A stretch of DNA of 64,000 bases from Rhipicephalus microplus (Eukaryota > Arthropoda > Arachnida > Ixodida > Ixodidae). The notes beneath the pieces are model-generated. The model saw nothing but the letters and a program-made list of their open reading frames with translations, searched no databases and was not told the origin of the DNA. A program made the translations under genes and the position numbers. Position 1 is the first letter of the stretch. Each line of letters opens with the position of its first letter. The stretch lies in contig NW_027464589.1 in assembly GCF_043290135.1 (NCBI RefSeq), positions 3,601,001-3,665,000 of the forward strand, in the 5' to 3' direction. Below, in pieces: positions 23,558 through 35,315 of the stretch.

Positions 23558-24159
23558 AGAAAGAAATTTTTCTCGTCTTAAATATTTATGCTGAAGACAT
23601 GTCAGCCGCCTCTGGCGCTGAAAGCAGCGCAGTAGCTCAGCCGCAGAGCCCTAGAGGAGTGTCCACACTCTACGTAAGTATGTTTCTCTGGGTCATTCTC
23701 GTTTATTTGAAACCTCTCACTCTAACGCCCCGGCACTAATTTCCCCGTATACTATCATTGAAGCAGAAGCTGCGGCAAACGGATGTGCCATGAGGGCGGG
23801 ATGCTGCAGCCAAGCATCCGAAGCGATCGCTATCCGAGGTCAGTGGTGCCGATGCTCGCTTCAAGCGGGACTTTCTGTATTGCATCTGCAGTCACAGCTG
23901 CAAGTTTTGCGACCAAAACGCAACTGAAATGACGCGTGAACGAAAGCCGCATCTCGCTACCATTTACGCGTGATACATTACGCAGTATGTATACCTTGTG
24001 TTGCACGTCTTGACTTGACGATTTATTAAGCACAATGTACTGAGGATTCACGGTTTACCGATGTACCTCCGGAGCTTCGGCCCATCATCTTCGTTCACTC
24101 CGTGGATATGCTGTGATTTTTTTTTTCGTGAAAAGCTTGGGTTAGAGGTAGCTGGTTCA
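23558..24159. other. No gene recognised
   Basis: Nothing is supported except a short flank (24080-24115, CATCATCTTCGTTCACTCCG) resembling the edge of the tetranucleotide repeat family. Confidence 0.4.
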
Positions 24160-24258
24160 CACTACTCATTTTGAGAGGGTTGTGGAAGAGCACAGGGAAA
24201 AAGAAAGACAGTAGAGGCAAAGTCGCTGACAAACAACTGATCTTTTATGGCTGTCACC
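24160..24258 (-). mobile_element. Penelope-like element 3' end fragment
   Basis: Reversed, this stretch reads GTTTGTCAGCG, then CTCTACTGTCTTTCTTTTTCCCTGTG. The same order occurs at 30380-30425 and, more loosely, at the 3' end of the PLE at 26895-26960. Confidence 0.5.
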
Positions 24259-24360
24259 TGTGCATACATATGTGCCAAATAAGTGTTGGAAATTGTATGC
24301 GGTGCCAACATAAAGATGAAGAACGAGAGTAGAGGGGTTGACGCAGAACGAGGGTTCTGA

Positions 24361-26990
24361 AGTAAGACGGTAAGTCGGGCCAGTTGGTTAGGATCCATCG
24401 TGAACTTTCTTACAGCGCAACACCAGAAAAAATACAGGACAGGAAAGGAGTAGAACAGAAAGAAAAGACGGCGCTGACCCGGCTTGCCTGGCAGCTATGA
24501 TTGCCGTGTGCGTGTGCAAAGCCAGAGTTGCTTCATGGCACGTCAGACAAGGAATTTGTCCGGCTGAGGTGCAGGTGCTGTGTGGTTGGCTGAAGTTTTC
24601 GGATGGACATTCGCGAAGGATCTGCAAAATTCTCAAGTCTGAATGGTGGCGACAAGTTAGGATGCTCAAGGACCTACTTCGTATTGCATGTTCGAGTTAT
24701 CTGGATCACAACCCTGGTTTACGCCGGTACAGACAGTGGTGCGACACGGCCGAATCCACCAGCGAGTTCCTCTGGCGCATTGTACGTCCGACGCTTCCGG
24801 TGAAGAAGAAAGCAAAGTTGGTACAGGGCCATGTGCTTAACCTTAGCGCAACGCCAATACCGGAGGAACATGAGAGGGTGCTGGGACTCGGCCCGAAGTA
24901 CTGCTTCGAGCCTCGCCTGAATCCCTTTGAAAAGGTAGCCACAGCGAGGAAGGTCTCAAGGTGTGCCAAGGAAGATGAACGTTCAAGGTGTGTTTCGGAC
25001 TGTGTTGATACCATTGCCAGAACGGGAAAGGCGCGGGGGGGCACGGACTCACTAAGGCCACTAGTTGATTTTCTTTGTGAAAACAAACTGCATGTACTAG
25101 TAGCCGACAAAGAGGGATACTTTGCCATTATGAATTCTGAAGCGTATTCACAGAAGAGCGAGGCCGCAGTTAAGAAAAATTTCAGGCGTGTCAGTGTTAA
25201 GACCACAGAAGTAAAACACCGAGCGCTTTCCTTGTTAGAAGGAATGAATCTGCAACGTTTGGCAGCCAGCGTAAAGAGGGCGAAAACCTGGAGTTAGAAG
25301 TTTTCTTTACGGTGAAATCGCACAAGAAAGACATGCCTTTCCGGGCCATAGTCTCGGAAAAAGGTACCTGGCAGTTAGATATTTCACGTTTTCTGCAAAA
25401 GAACCTAGCTTGCCTGAATATTGTTGACCCTTTCCGCATACCGAATTCAGATTCTGTGTGCGAGTACCTCAAAAATAACTCGATGAGCCTACGTAGTGCC
25501 TTCAGTGTTGACGTGGAAAATTTATATTATTCCCTTCCGCATTGCCAGGTTATGAAATGCGTAAAATCCTGCATTGTGTTTGCAACGATGAACAATCTTT
25601 CATCGATGGTTGCGGTATTTCTTTAGAATCATTTCTTGAACTTTTGTCATTTTACCTTGAAAGTACCTTTGTGTCGTGGCGGGGGGATCTTTATGTACAA
25701 AAGTCTGGTGTCTGCATAGGGTCCAGCGTGGCCCCTATTATTAGTGACATTATTTTAGGCTACATCGACAGGCAGCTGGAAGGTCACCTTAGTAAGTGCT
25801 GCAGTGCTGTTTTTCGTTACGTCGATGATTTTGTAATTTTTTCCCACAATGAAATTCACCATAAGGACATTGACCACATTCTTAAATTGTTCAGTCAGCA
25901 TGGTATAGGCCTCACCTTCACCCACGAAGTCAGTAAGGATTACGAGCTACATTTTCTTGACCTAAAGCTAACTTTTGGTAAAGATCATTTGTGTTGGAAA
26001 TATGAGCCAAGATCAGTCAAGCCTATCTTAAACTACAAGTCTGGCCATTCTAAGATTGTGAAGAGAGCGATTGCAAAGACAATTTTAAATGCGTCGCTCA
26101 GGAAATCCTGTGTGCACGTGTCGAATACTGCTTTTAATAACCAGGTAAAACGCTTAGTAAATGCTGGGTATCCCGACAAGGTGATTTCGTCTGTGTGTGA
26201 GTCTATGGTTCGGAGCGTTAAGCTCGTGAAACGCAGAGGAGCTCAAGAAAATTCTGATGGAAAAAGAAAAAGAGCAGTTTTTCCTTATGTACACAAATTG
26301 GCGCATGGGTTGAAAAATGTAGGCTCAAGGTATGGTGTCGACGTTCTTTTTTCCGCCAAACATAAGGTAGGTCGCATTTGCCCGATGGTTGATAATGCGC
26401 TGAGGAACAAACAGGCCAAAGGGAGATGCGCCGTGAATCATAAAAACAAGTACATCGCATGCGTAAAGAAAGCTGTGTATTTAACTCCATTATCGTGTGG
26501 CAGGGAGTACGTGGGACAAACAAAACGATGTGTGAATGTTCGTTTAAGAGAGCATGAGTTATCTCTTCAAGGGATCGCGCGACTTCATCTGCCGGAACAT
26601 TGCAGGTCATGCGGTTGTCGTCCCATTTTTGAGAGAACCACCATCATCTTCAAACATCCTAACCAGATAACTAGAGAAATCGCTGAGGCATATCATATAA
26701 AGATTAGGGGTAGCAAGTGCGTTAGTGAACCATCCGTCACACTGCATGAAAAAGAAATAAGTTATTTAGGCCAAGCTTGTTTATTGCCATGAGTGTGATA
26801 ACGCTACCTCGGTGCACCTCGTATTCAGCGCATGTTGTGGTGTAGGCTGCCGGGACCTATATATATTGCCAATATTTTTCACCTCGTTTTTTCCAATAAA
26901 CAACAGTTGTGAGTCAGCGCCGTCTTTTCTTTCTGTTCTACTCCTTCCCTGTCCTGTATTTTTTCTGGTGTTGCGCTGTAAGAAAGTTCA
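24361..26990 (+). mobile_element. Penelope-like element, nearly full length
   Basis: The 12-bp word CGAGGGTTCTGA flanks the element at 24349-24360 and 26991-27002. Removing 24361-26990 and one copy of this word restores a 155-bp sequence matching the uninterrupted relative at 28764-28915. About 80 bp at the left (24399-24478) are repeated in inverted orientation at the right (26911-26990), a common PLE trait. Between them lies the reverse transcriptase/GIY-YIG gene. Confidence 0.9.
24497..26792 (+). pseudogene. PLE reverse transcriptase with GIY-YIG endonuclease, two frameshifts
   Basis: The gene runs through three frames: 24497-25297, 25312-25626 and 25542-26792. There is a frame change near 25297 and another near 25548; otherwise it is well kept. 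The reverse transcriptase carries VDVENLYYSLP, SGVCIGSSVAP and the catalytic FRYVDDFVIF. The C-terminal part has a Cys/His linker (RCAVNHKNKYIAC) followed by the GIY-YIG endonuclease, seen as VYLTPL and REYVGQTKRC with a conserved RLREH. This pairing defines Penelope-like elements; the nuclease nicks the target for reverse transcription. The two shifts could be real mutations or assembly errors. Confidence 0.88.
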
Positions 26991-27533
26991 CGAGGGTTCT
27001 GAGTTTGGGTATGTTCGAAGAAAAGAAGAGGTCGACGGTGGGCTTCGCAATGGAGATGGCGGCTCGTCCTCTCTTCAACATTTTTGCTGCTGTGAAACCT
27101 GACAGAAAGGACCTTTAGGTGTGAGACAGGGCAGACTTTCACGATTTCTTGACTGCATATGCAGTGTGGAAGACGTTTCTTCAAGCCACCATTGGATAAA
27201 TATACATGTGCGAGGCCTAACCTGCCCGTGACCTAAACCGTGGTGCGTGACATGTCGACGATGCTCGGAGCTGCATGATGCGATGCTTTGTGACGGATAG
27301 TACGGTGACGCCTTGTTCGCCTTATTTCGTGACCGGCCAGTGATTTGTTACCCGACACTGGACCACATCACGGATGCCCTAATCTAAAAGCATAGTTGCC
27401 TTCGAAAGGCCGTCCTGGAAGCCATCGCCAGCATCGAAAGTCTCCTGCATCTAGAATGCCCCCAAGTGAGTTGCAGCATATTCATCACGTTTTCACAGAC
27501 CAGTTAGAAATTCAAAAATAAATTGATAAAGAG

Positions 27534-27824
27534 ATGGAAGACACGATTGGCATTGGTCACATAGAAGCAGAAATGGAGGATGCCTACGTTTACGTGCGTA
27601 AAATTATTCGAGAAAAAGTCAAAACTCAGCATAAGATTGAAGATGCACGAAAGGCTCAACAGGCTCACTTCGACAATATAAAGGAAAATATCAGAGCAAC
27701 AGTGCAAGCATTAGTACTCTTTTTGCCTGTGGCACAATTATCTATCCAATGCATTATGAATTGCGTAATTTTCACACAGAAGGTTAACGGCTCAACACCA
27801 CGACAGATAGAAGAATGTGTTTGA
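27534..27824 (+). pseudogene. Possible LTR-element integrase C-terminal remnant
   Basis: An open stretch of 96 codons contains QHKIEDARKAQQAHFDN, followed by a hydrophobic VQALVLFLPV. This resembles the segment after the integrase core in Gypsy-like pol proteins, where an Arg/Gln-rich helix precedes a GDLVLV-type strand. Position and strand fit the surrounding short-LTR element. No catalytic residues are present. The rest of 27081-28763 shows only short open frames without recognised motifs. Confidence 0.35.
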
Positions 27825-28763
27825 CGCAGACAAACTTACGATAACGCTACAAAGATTACAACACGGAAGACCACTTACGAAAAAGAGTCCGAGCTTCTAA
27901 AAACCTATTCGATGACTTAGAGCCCTCGTAAACGCTCAATACCCGTCAAGTTAACAAGAAAGTGGCCACTCGGGTGTGTGCGGGCAAAGATACTACTACT
28001 ATCGGGTGGTGGGGTGTCTTTGAAAATTCAGGATTCCTTGCGCCAAACACCGAGGATGAGTAATCACCAAGGTTGATAATGTCCATTGTGAGGCAGTACT
28101 CAATTTCGTGTCTAATTGTTACCAGAAGAATTCAATCACAAGCACAGTAACAAGCGCGAATAGCAGAAAAAAATTGAAAGGGTCTGGAGCACAGAAGCCT
28201 ACTGCCTCTAAAGCTCATGAATGTAGCTCTTCGAGAAAACTATGGACACCAACGAAGAGAAAAACAAAACGGATTGTGCTGGCCGATGTACACTGCCGAT
28301 GTCCAATTCCAAGACAGAGTTTCAGCAGCAAATTATGAAACCAAAGCCCAGTTGAAGGAAGAAGGCAGGTTTTCATAGGTTAATGCAGTGAGGAAGAGAA
28401 AGCCCAGGAAAATGTTCCTCAAAAAGGATGCCTAAGAGCTTTATGTAAAAGCTCTCATGGCGAATTTTCATCCAGAGGATGGCTCTTCAGAGACAGCGCC
28501 AGCTCAGCAAGGTCAACACGCTTTAAGCCATGAGCCCGGAACAGGCTCGAAAGCATCGATGGAAAATCAAGTTCAAGGAGATGCCCGGATGCCCCACAAG
28601 CACTGACTTGGAACTCGTACGGACACTTGTTATCTCTGTGGGTAGGTGCTTTTTCAGCGTCAGGCGCTACTGTGGGGTTGTGCAAGGTGCCAAACTTGTA
28701 AAAGGACAATACAGATGATGAGGAACTTCAGGGAAAACCAAGACAATTTGTCGGAGCGGAGTA

Positions 28764-28915
28764 TGTTGGAAATTGTATGCGGCTCCAAAATAAAGATGAA
28801 GAAGAGTAGTGGGGTAAACGCAAGATGAAGGGATTGAGATTGGGCATGTTCGTAGACAAGAAGAGGTCGACGGTAGGCTTCACCACGGGGATAGCAGCTC
28901 GTACTTTTCTCAACA
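28764..28915 (+). repeat. Uninterrupted LTR-like copy
   Basis: This 152-bp sequence starts TGTTGG and ends TCAACA. It is the intact relative of the split copy at 24284-27080 and serves as the empty-site reference for the PLE insertion. Confidence 0.7.
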
Positions 28916-28999
28916 GAAGCGCGGTTGTGAGGAGGCTAAAAGCGTGACAAGGCTGAATTTTAAACAGTAAAAAAAGGATACGAGCAAAACAAAAGCATT

Positions 29000-29840
29000 T
29001 TTAAAAACACACGCATGCGTAAGAAACACAAGGCTACGATGAAATAAACGCAAAAAAGGACAAAAAAAACCTCTGACTTACATAATTTCAGCAACAGACA
29101 TGGAATCTCTTCTAATGCCTTAGTCACCTGCTTGATGAAAGAAAACGGCCTTGGTGGTGTCGCGCTCTGTATTATTCCCCCGCCCTTCTTGAAAAATTGT
29201 CTGCTGGATAACCTAGAGGTCAGAGCCTCACAAGTAGTTCTGAAACTTTAATAGATAACATAAACGCCAACAAACAAAAGAAAGACTTAACAGAAAAATC
29301 CATGTTGACGAAACAAGACGTGTTCCCCGACGTTCATGAAATTTCGCATACGTGAAGAATTTGGCTTCAAAGCATTACGTTGAAGTTATACTGTCGGCAC
29401 CTTGCAAACTCACTAAGCTATGTAGCATAACAAACAAAGATAAACTCTCCAGCTGCACAACCAAACACAAGAAAAATTCACTGAGTACATTGTCAATGTC
29501 ATTGATAAGGTTCCTTTAGGTTGCAGCCGCCAGTACATTGGCCAATCTGGCAGGTGTTTTAATGAAAAGGCGAAGGAACATGATGATATTGTACGCACTA
29601 CAAATCGTGGTCTTTTCTGACCATTGCTGGCGTTGTGGCTGCTCTGCTGATTTAGGCAGCACACGGTTTTTGAAGAAAAGGAGTGATAAGACCGTGAGAG
29701 AGATCACCGTGGCGTTTCTCATTCATCAAGCAGGTGACCAATGCGTCAGCGGGCGTTCTACATCTTCATCTGATGCTGAAATTGTATATCTTGGAGGTTT
29801 AGTTGAATTGTTCTTCCTGGGGTGAAACTCCATAGAGTGT
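29000..29840 (+). pseudogene. PLE 3' coding remnant (GIY-YIG)
   Basis: Near 29500-29580 the + strand reads VPLGCSRQYIGQSGRCFNEKAKEH, which aligns with the GIY-YIG part of the PLE at 24361-26990. It is followed by REITVAFLIHQAGDQCVS and EIVYLGG at 29698-29810. A linker-like VILSAPCKLTKL lies near 29380. Frames change repeatedly, and no reverse transcriptase core survives. The sequence before 29350 is only loosely recognisable. Confidence 0.6.
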
Positions 29841-29939
29841 AGGCTAGTTTCTTGTCATTCATCGTTGCCACCCGTATTACTGCGAGTGCTCACTATAGAT
29901 GGGGCTGCAGCGGCCGCTCCACTGTGATGCGTAGCAGAC

Positions 29940-30180
29940 GCGTGCTTCAGTGCTATAGGAGACGGACAGCTGACGGATGGACAGACAGACAGAGTTAGAC
30001 AGAAAGACAGACCAACGGAGAGACAGACAGGCAGAGAGAAGAACGAACGGACAGACAAACAGACAGATGGAGAGTCAAAGAGATGGACGGTTGTATAAAC
30101 AGACAGAGCAAGCTCCTTCGTCATCACTCACTTCTGGAGCTGCACCCACTGATCATCATTCACACTGTCGATGTGTTGTG
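29940..30180 (+). repeat. Dispersed repeat with ACAG/GACG tetranucleotide core
   Basis: Degenerate GACA/GACG units at about 29965-30090 are followed by a flank containing CTGATCATCATTCACACTGTCGATGTGTTGTG. The arrangement matches 11200-11370. Confidence 0.5.
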
Positions 30181-30299
30181 ACTTTTTGCTTTGTGCCTTT
30201 GCTGTTTCGTAGCCTGGTGTTTCTTGACGCATGCGTGAGTTCTCTTAAAGGTCTTTATAGTCTTCCGTATCTAATTTTTTCGCACTTGTTAAAATTCAG

Positions 30300-30490
30300 C
30301 CTTCTTATCACGCTTTTGTCCTCCTCACAAATGCGCTTTTTCGGCTCATAGAACATAGACGGCAATAAATAATCCTTTGTTGTCAGCGTACTTGTCTCTA
30401 CTGTCTTTCTTTTTCCCTGTGTCTTTGCGCTGCCCTTTGAAGGTAAAGTGTGGGATTGGTCTAGTTGGTAATGCATCATTTGAACTTCTC
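30300..30490 (+). mobile_element. PLE 3' end fragment
   Basis: An AATAAATAAT motif near 30365 leads into TTGTTGTCAGCG and CTCTACTGTCTTTCTTTTTCCCTGTG (to about 30420), the same tail as the reversed piece at 24160-24258. A segment GGTCTAGTTGGTAATGCATCA at 30456 resembles the left end of the PLE at 24380-24400. Confidence 0.5.
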
Positions 30491-30724
30491 AGCACTGAGA
30501 AGTTCAATAACCTTTGAAGATGAATATTTTGTCGAGCTTTACTGTCTTCATTTCCTTCCATTTTTTTTTGAACGGCCCCTTCCAATCATCGTTTAACGTC
30601 CATCGTAGCCAATGATTGCCAGTTGAAATGACCTTCGTACTTGAGCAGCCTTTTCTTTCAACTTGCACAATAGGGCACAAAAAGCGCCGCGCGTAAGGCG
30701 TGCTTTACTTAAACGCTTAACTTC
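30491..30724. other. No gene recognised
   Basis: A short spacer with an inverted CTTCTCAG/CTGAGAAG pair near 30484-30505 and nothing else supported. Confidence 0.4.
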
Positions 30725-30739
30725 GCGCGGTACCTCAAG

Positions 30740-32270
30740 CGCTACAACGTATACCCAAACTGCATGACGGGTTTTAAGCGAGGTATGCTATCTCTTGACA
30801 ACGTGATTGACCTCACATCATTTATCCAGCAACAGAAGAGCCTCAAGCGCATACCACTGGCACGCTTCCTCGATGTCAAAGGGGCTTATGATAACGTAAC
30901 ACATAAATCTATCATGATGAGACAAGCGCAAAAAATACACACACTCAGAGAGGACACAGACAGGCGCTTACTAGCAGACAGGAACTTAATCACAGGTCCC
31001 ATTTTCTTTGCCATGTGCGGTGTTACATTGCTAGATGAAAACACAATCACGCAATCAGTACTGCACCTCAGTTTTTCCTCGTCCTTCACACGGCTTGCCA
31101 CGGACCTGGCCACTTCCACCTTCTCGGCACGGGAGAGAACTGGTTCCACACAGAACTTGGGTCCGTGCTGAAGAAGCCTTTTATGATGGTCGGGCAAAGT
31201 CAGTTCTCCTAGGATCAAGACCTTTCCTTCCGTACTTGTGCGTCTTTCCTTCTTGGGTAAACTTCTTCGTGCCTAGTTCCACAAAGCCTCTGTGGCACTT
31301 TCCGACAGTCGTAGCCTCTCTCGGTAATGTCGGTGTCCATTTTCACTCTGAGTGCGACAGGCCACTCGTCTAGCATTGTAACACCGCACATGGCAAAGAA
31401 AATGGGACCTGTGATTAAGTTCCTGTCTGCTAGTAAGCGCCTGTCTGTGTCCTCTCTAAAAGTGTGTATTTTTTGCGCTTGTCTCATCAAGAACAATTAC
31501 CAACACGCTCAACTGGCAGTCATCATAAATCTATCCTAGACTCGTTCGAAGCTGTCAGAATCGGTGGTCGGATGTTTCACTGGATCCAGGATTATTTGAC
31601 GAGAAGGTCCTTTTTTGTACAAACCTCAGAAGGACTTATCCCCAATTACTATACCTCCCGTGGCGTCCCTCAGGGCGCCGTATTAAGTTCCACTTTATTT
31701 AACCTTGTGATGGTACGACTTCGTGAACTTTTGACAAGTATTATCCTCATATCCATATATGCTGACAATATTTGTCTATGAACTTCGGCTGTAACTCGTC
31801 TACAAGTCCGTGCAAGAGTCCAGCAGGCTGCCAACCTGACTTGCTCATATCTCCGCAAGCAAGGTCTTTCCGTCTCAACGGAGAAATGCGCATTGGTTGC
31901 GTTTACTCGCAGAGCCATGACACAATACCCCGTTACCATCAATAGACAAAATAATCCATACCAGAAGAACCATCGCTTCCTGGGTGTCATTATTGACAGG
32001 GACTTTTCGTGGAGTGCCGACTGCAATTACCCGAAGAGAAGGCTAACTTCTATCGTCCATATAATGCGGTTCCTCTGCGGAAAATCTTGGGGCACATCGA
32101 TAAGGTCGATGTTGCAGCTATACAGGGCACTGCTTCTGGGATTTTTGCGCTACAGCTTGCCGTTACTGACAAGTACGTGCAAGACGAACATCCGCACCCT
32201 CGAAAGTCTGCAAGGACAAGCACTACGCGTGTGCTTAGGATTGCCGTGATGCGCCTCAACCTACGGGGCA
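30740..32270 (+). pseudogene. I-like LINE reverse transcriptase, interrupted
   Basis: The reverse transcriptase starts with a TGFKRGMLSLDNVIDL segment and reaches FLDVKGAYDNVTHKSI just before 30913. It resumes at 31536 with LDSFEAVRIGGRMFHW, in frame once the insertion and one target copy are ignored. The motifs SRGVPQGAVLS and IYADNICL follow near 31660-31780; YADN replaces the catalytic YADD. The thumb, with a FLGVIIDRDFSW segment near 31980, is frameshifted. Confidence 0.8.
30914..31523. mobile_element. PLE fragment in inverted arrangement, 12-bp target duplication
   Basis: CATAAATCTATC is duplicated at 30902-30913 and 31524-31535. Inside, 30914-31037 and 31369-31490 are inverted copies of one another. 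The central - strand frame encodes HGPKFCVEPVLSRAEKVEVA and an EEKLRCSTDCV segment, matching GPKYCFEP and RSRCVSDCV in the PLE at 24497-25297. It is therefore a 5' PLE piece with a reversed duplicate. Confidence 0.85.
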
Positions 32271-33085
32271 ATTATGATCGCAAGAAAGCATTCAATTCAA
32301 ACATACATCACCACTGACAAGTTCAGAGCCCACATAAGACACCTCTGCCGAGTTCCTGGTCACCATGTTGCATGTTGCCACTTCATTGACCACAGGCGTT
32401 GTTTTCAGGTTATTTCTGGCCATAGAGAATGCCTTCCTTGTGGCTTCATTGCAGCAACAAGACCAGCGTCACCTCCGTTGCGCCTACAAGAACCAGAGGT
32501 GTGCCTCACTATTCCAGCAATAACGAACAAGAGCCGTCATTCAACAGTGGTCCTACGACAGATGAAATTGTCGCTACTCAACGAAAAACACGGCCAGAGG
32601 ACCCACATTTACACCGATGGATTGGTCTCGGCTGACATCTCCTCAGGTGCTGTTGTCATCCCGACGTACCAGTTCACTATAAAATTCAAACTGTCGCATA
32701 GGACAACATCCACAGCAGCGGAGCTTGCCGCCTTACGTGCTGCTATACTTTATACCGCGGAAGCCCGACCTCAAAAATGGGCTGTGTTCTGTGACTCCAA
32801 GGCTGTGTTCTGTGACTTCAGAGCTTGAAATCAGCTTTACGACAAAGGGAGCATCAGCAACCAGTTAATTAAATAAGAGAAATGATTCACGAAGTTTTAT
32901 CAAAAGGACATGACCTGGTGTTCCAGTGGTTACCGGGACATTGTGGTATTGTCGGTAACGACCTTGCTGATAATGCTGCCCGATCCACCCACGCGGACGC
33001 CCAGACAACCCAATTCCATTGCCTAGAACCGACGCTGCAAGGGGCCTTCACTCGTTCGCTAACACCTTGTCGGAAACTTGGCTGA
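32271..33085 (+). pseudogene. I-like LINE RNase H
   Basis: The RNase H domain is seen as THIYTDGLVS, with the first catalytic aspartate, near 32610. TAAELAALRAAI, with the glutamate, lies near 32715, and FCDSKAVF follows. After a stop near 32828 it continues as QWLPGHCGIVGNDLADNAA at 32920-32975. A small duplication (GGCTGTGTTCTGTGACT repeated near 32778 and 32801) coincides with the break. Confidence 0.75.
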
Positions 33086-33480
33086 GTGACTCCAGTGTAA
33101 GGAACCGCCACCTACACAAATTGGTACCATCGAGAAAGCTTCAAGTTCTATCGGACCTCTCCCGCCAGGATACAACTTTACTTTGCCGCCTGTGGTTAGG
33201 AGTAGCTTTTACAAAGGCGTACTCCTTTCGCATAGAAATGGCGAATAGCTCCCTATGTGAATCCTGTGGCACTGACGAGACAACAGAACATCTACTGTGT
33301 TCATGTGAACGTTTTGCGAGCGACCGCCACTTTCTACGCGAAACGTTGGAGATACTAGACAGTAGACGTTTTTCCGAAGAGAAGATCCTCGGTCCATGGC
33401 TCTACGCGTCGCAGGCCAGTAAAGCGACGCGGGCATTGCTAAGTTTTCTAAAGACGACCGGACTACGCGACCGCTTATAA
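33019..33480 (+). pseudogene. I-like LINE C-terminal region
   Basis: The 153-codon open frame is the end of the LINE protein. It has CRLWLGVAFTKAYSF and a zinc-knuckle-like CESCGTDETTEHLLCSC, common near the C-terminus of this LINE type. It ends ALLSFLKTTGLRDRL at 33478. It is open but cut off from the upstream domains by frame changes. Confidence 0.7.
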
Positions 33481-33660
33481 GCGTGCAATGAACAAGGTCA
33501 CATCTACACGCACGTTACCCTTCACTTCTCTCTCTCTTCTCCTTTCATCCCCTCACCCCTACTCCCAGTGAAGGGTAGCAAACTGGACGTGCGTCTGGTT
33601 GACCTCCCTGCCTTTCATTTCTTCCCTTCCTCCTCCTCCTCCCTCCTCGCGCGCTTTACA

Positions 33661-35023
33661 CAAACGCTCAAAAATTACTAACCAGTGCCGTTATCTTACC
33701 TTAAATTTAAAGTACCATAAATTTAGCGTAAATATATAAATTTGTTATTTCCAGATAAGGGCTACAAGCTTTGTATTGAAAGTTCTCTCCAGAGATAAAA
33801 TAAAAAAGTTCATTAGGAAAGTTTTGTGAAATACTATGTTTGGCGGATCAAAAATATTCTGACGCGCTACAAACAGCTAATAACAATGCCAGGCTTGTTG
33901 GAAACGCGTAGCGCTCATTTTTAACTTTTTAGCTTTTTAGCTTAAACTCTCTGTATAAATAAACTTAAGCTCGCCACGCTACATTTATGGCACACACTTG
34001 TTGTGAAAGTAGAGCAACCAATCAAAAGTGACAGCGAATGCAGTCTTGGATGGCAGCCACTCATTTGAAGTGGCGAAATCAACGTGAAGCACTTGGACAT
34101 TAAGAAGTAGGCTTGTGTCATCTATGCAGTTGACGCAAGCCTCTTGAAACTAAAAATCCTAAACTCTTCAGACACTTAAAGATTTTTTTACTTACTAACT
34201 GCTCCAAAATGAAAGCAGTTAATTTTCATTCCAACTCCCTATTAAAGAAAGTCATTACTTCCTACTATTCTTATTAAACGAGAAAATTTAGTTATGTTCT
34301 ACCACGATATCTTTACTCGTTCTTTTTCACGAACGTATGGAATATGATCACCGTAAACAACTTTTACAGAATAAGTTTTACAAGGTAGTTGGTGTTGACG
34401 AATTGTGTCTATTACTATGTGCTGAAAAACGTTTGATACTTAGAGCGCCCTTTACGGCACGTCTACGTTACTGCGACATAATTTGAGGAAATGGAACAAA
34501 GCAGTACATAAGCTATCTCGGTATTCTACGCAAAAAAAGCTGTACGTTTTCTCGGAAACGTTATTTTAATGCCCATACTTTTCAAATGTTCACTTCACTA
34601 CTTATATAGGCGACTGAAATTAAACCTGCTCTACAAATACGCTTTATTAATCTCCTTCATGTTTGATACCAAGAAAAGGAGCAGCTATGTACGCAGTTTA
34701 TGTAATCAAAAGTGGTCGCTTGGACGTGTTGATGCGACATAATGGAAGGCAACAGCGCGAAACACGAGAAACCACACAAAGAAAGGCATTTATAGAGCAG
34801 TAAATTACAACAAAAATTTTATTCTTCATACCACGTATATATGTTTATGCAGGTGAACAAAAAAAAACGGGATAGTCGAAGATGAATGAAAAATGAGCAC
34901 CATAAAACCATTCTTTATTCTCGGGCATCAACCAGATAAAAAAGACAACTTCCTTTTATGTGAGGGCAATGAATCTCACGCATGCATGTGTCCCCCAGTC
35001 TAGCTCTCTCCTGGGCCTCCAGT
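33661..35023. other. AT-rich intron sequence
   Basis: I see no coding sequence, tandem repeat or recognised transposon end in these 1.36 kb. Confidence 0.5.
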
Positions 35024-35315
35024 ATTTTTTTTTTTTATTTGTGAAATACTGCAGGCCAAAAAGGCCCAAGCAGGAGGGGCAAAAACACAAACACAATATC
35101 AGTACATGAGTGACACAGCTTCACTAAAATACATCTGTGTAAGAGGAGAGCGAGTAGAAGAAAAACATCATAACAAAGAAAGCACGCGATCAGTATATGA
35201 GTAACAGAGCTTGACTAAAATACATCTGTGTAGGAGAAGAGCGAGTAGAAGAGAAACATAAAAAAAAATCAAGCAATATTGGGAGTGGGGGGGGGGGGGG
35301 TCAAGATTCACAGAA

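Larger units (their letters stand above)
24284..28915 (+). mobile_element. Short-LTR retroelement with a PLE nested in its 5' LTR
   Basis: Two direct copies of a 152-155 bp sequence beginning TGTTGGAAATTGTATGCGG and ending TCAACA lie at 24284-27080 (split by the PLE) and 28764-28915. TGTTG...CAACA ends and an internal AATAAA-like signal suit an LTR. They enclose about 1.68 kb holding an integrase-like remnant. No target duplication or clear primer site was found, so the two copies could also be separate solo insertions. Confidence 0.55.
30725..33660 (+). mobile_element. I-like LINE with RNase H, 5' truncated
   Basis: This + strand LINE lacks the endonuclease and starts inside the reverse transcriptase. 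It goes on through RNase H and a C-terminal Cys/His motif to a pyrimidine-rich 3' region (33481-33660). RNase H after reverse transcriptase marks the I/R1/LOA type of LINE rather than CR1. A 610-bp PLE piece interrupts it at 30914-31523. Confidence 0.8.
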
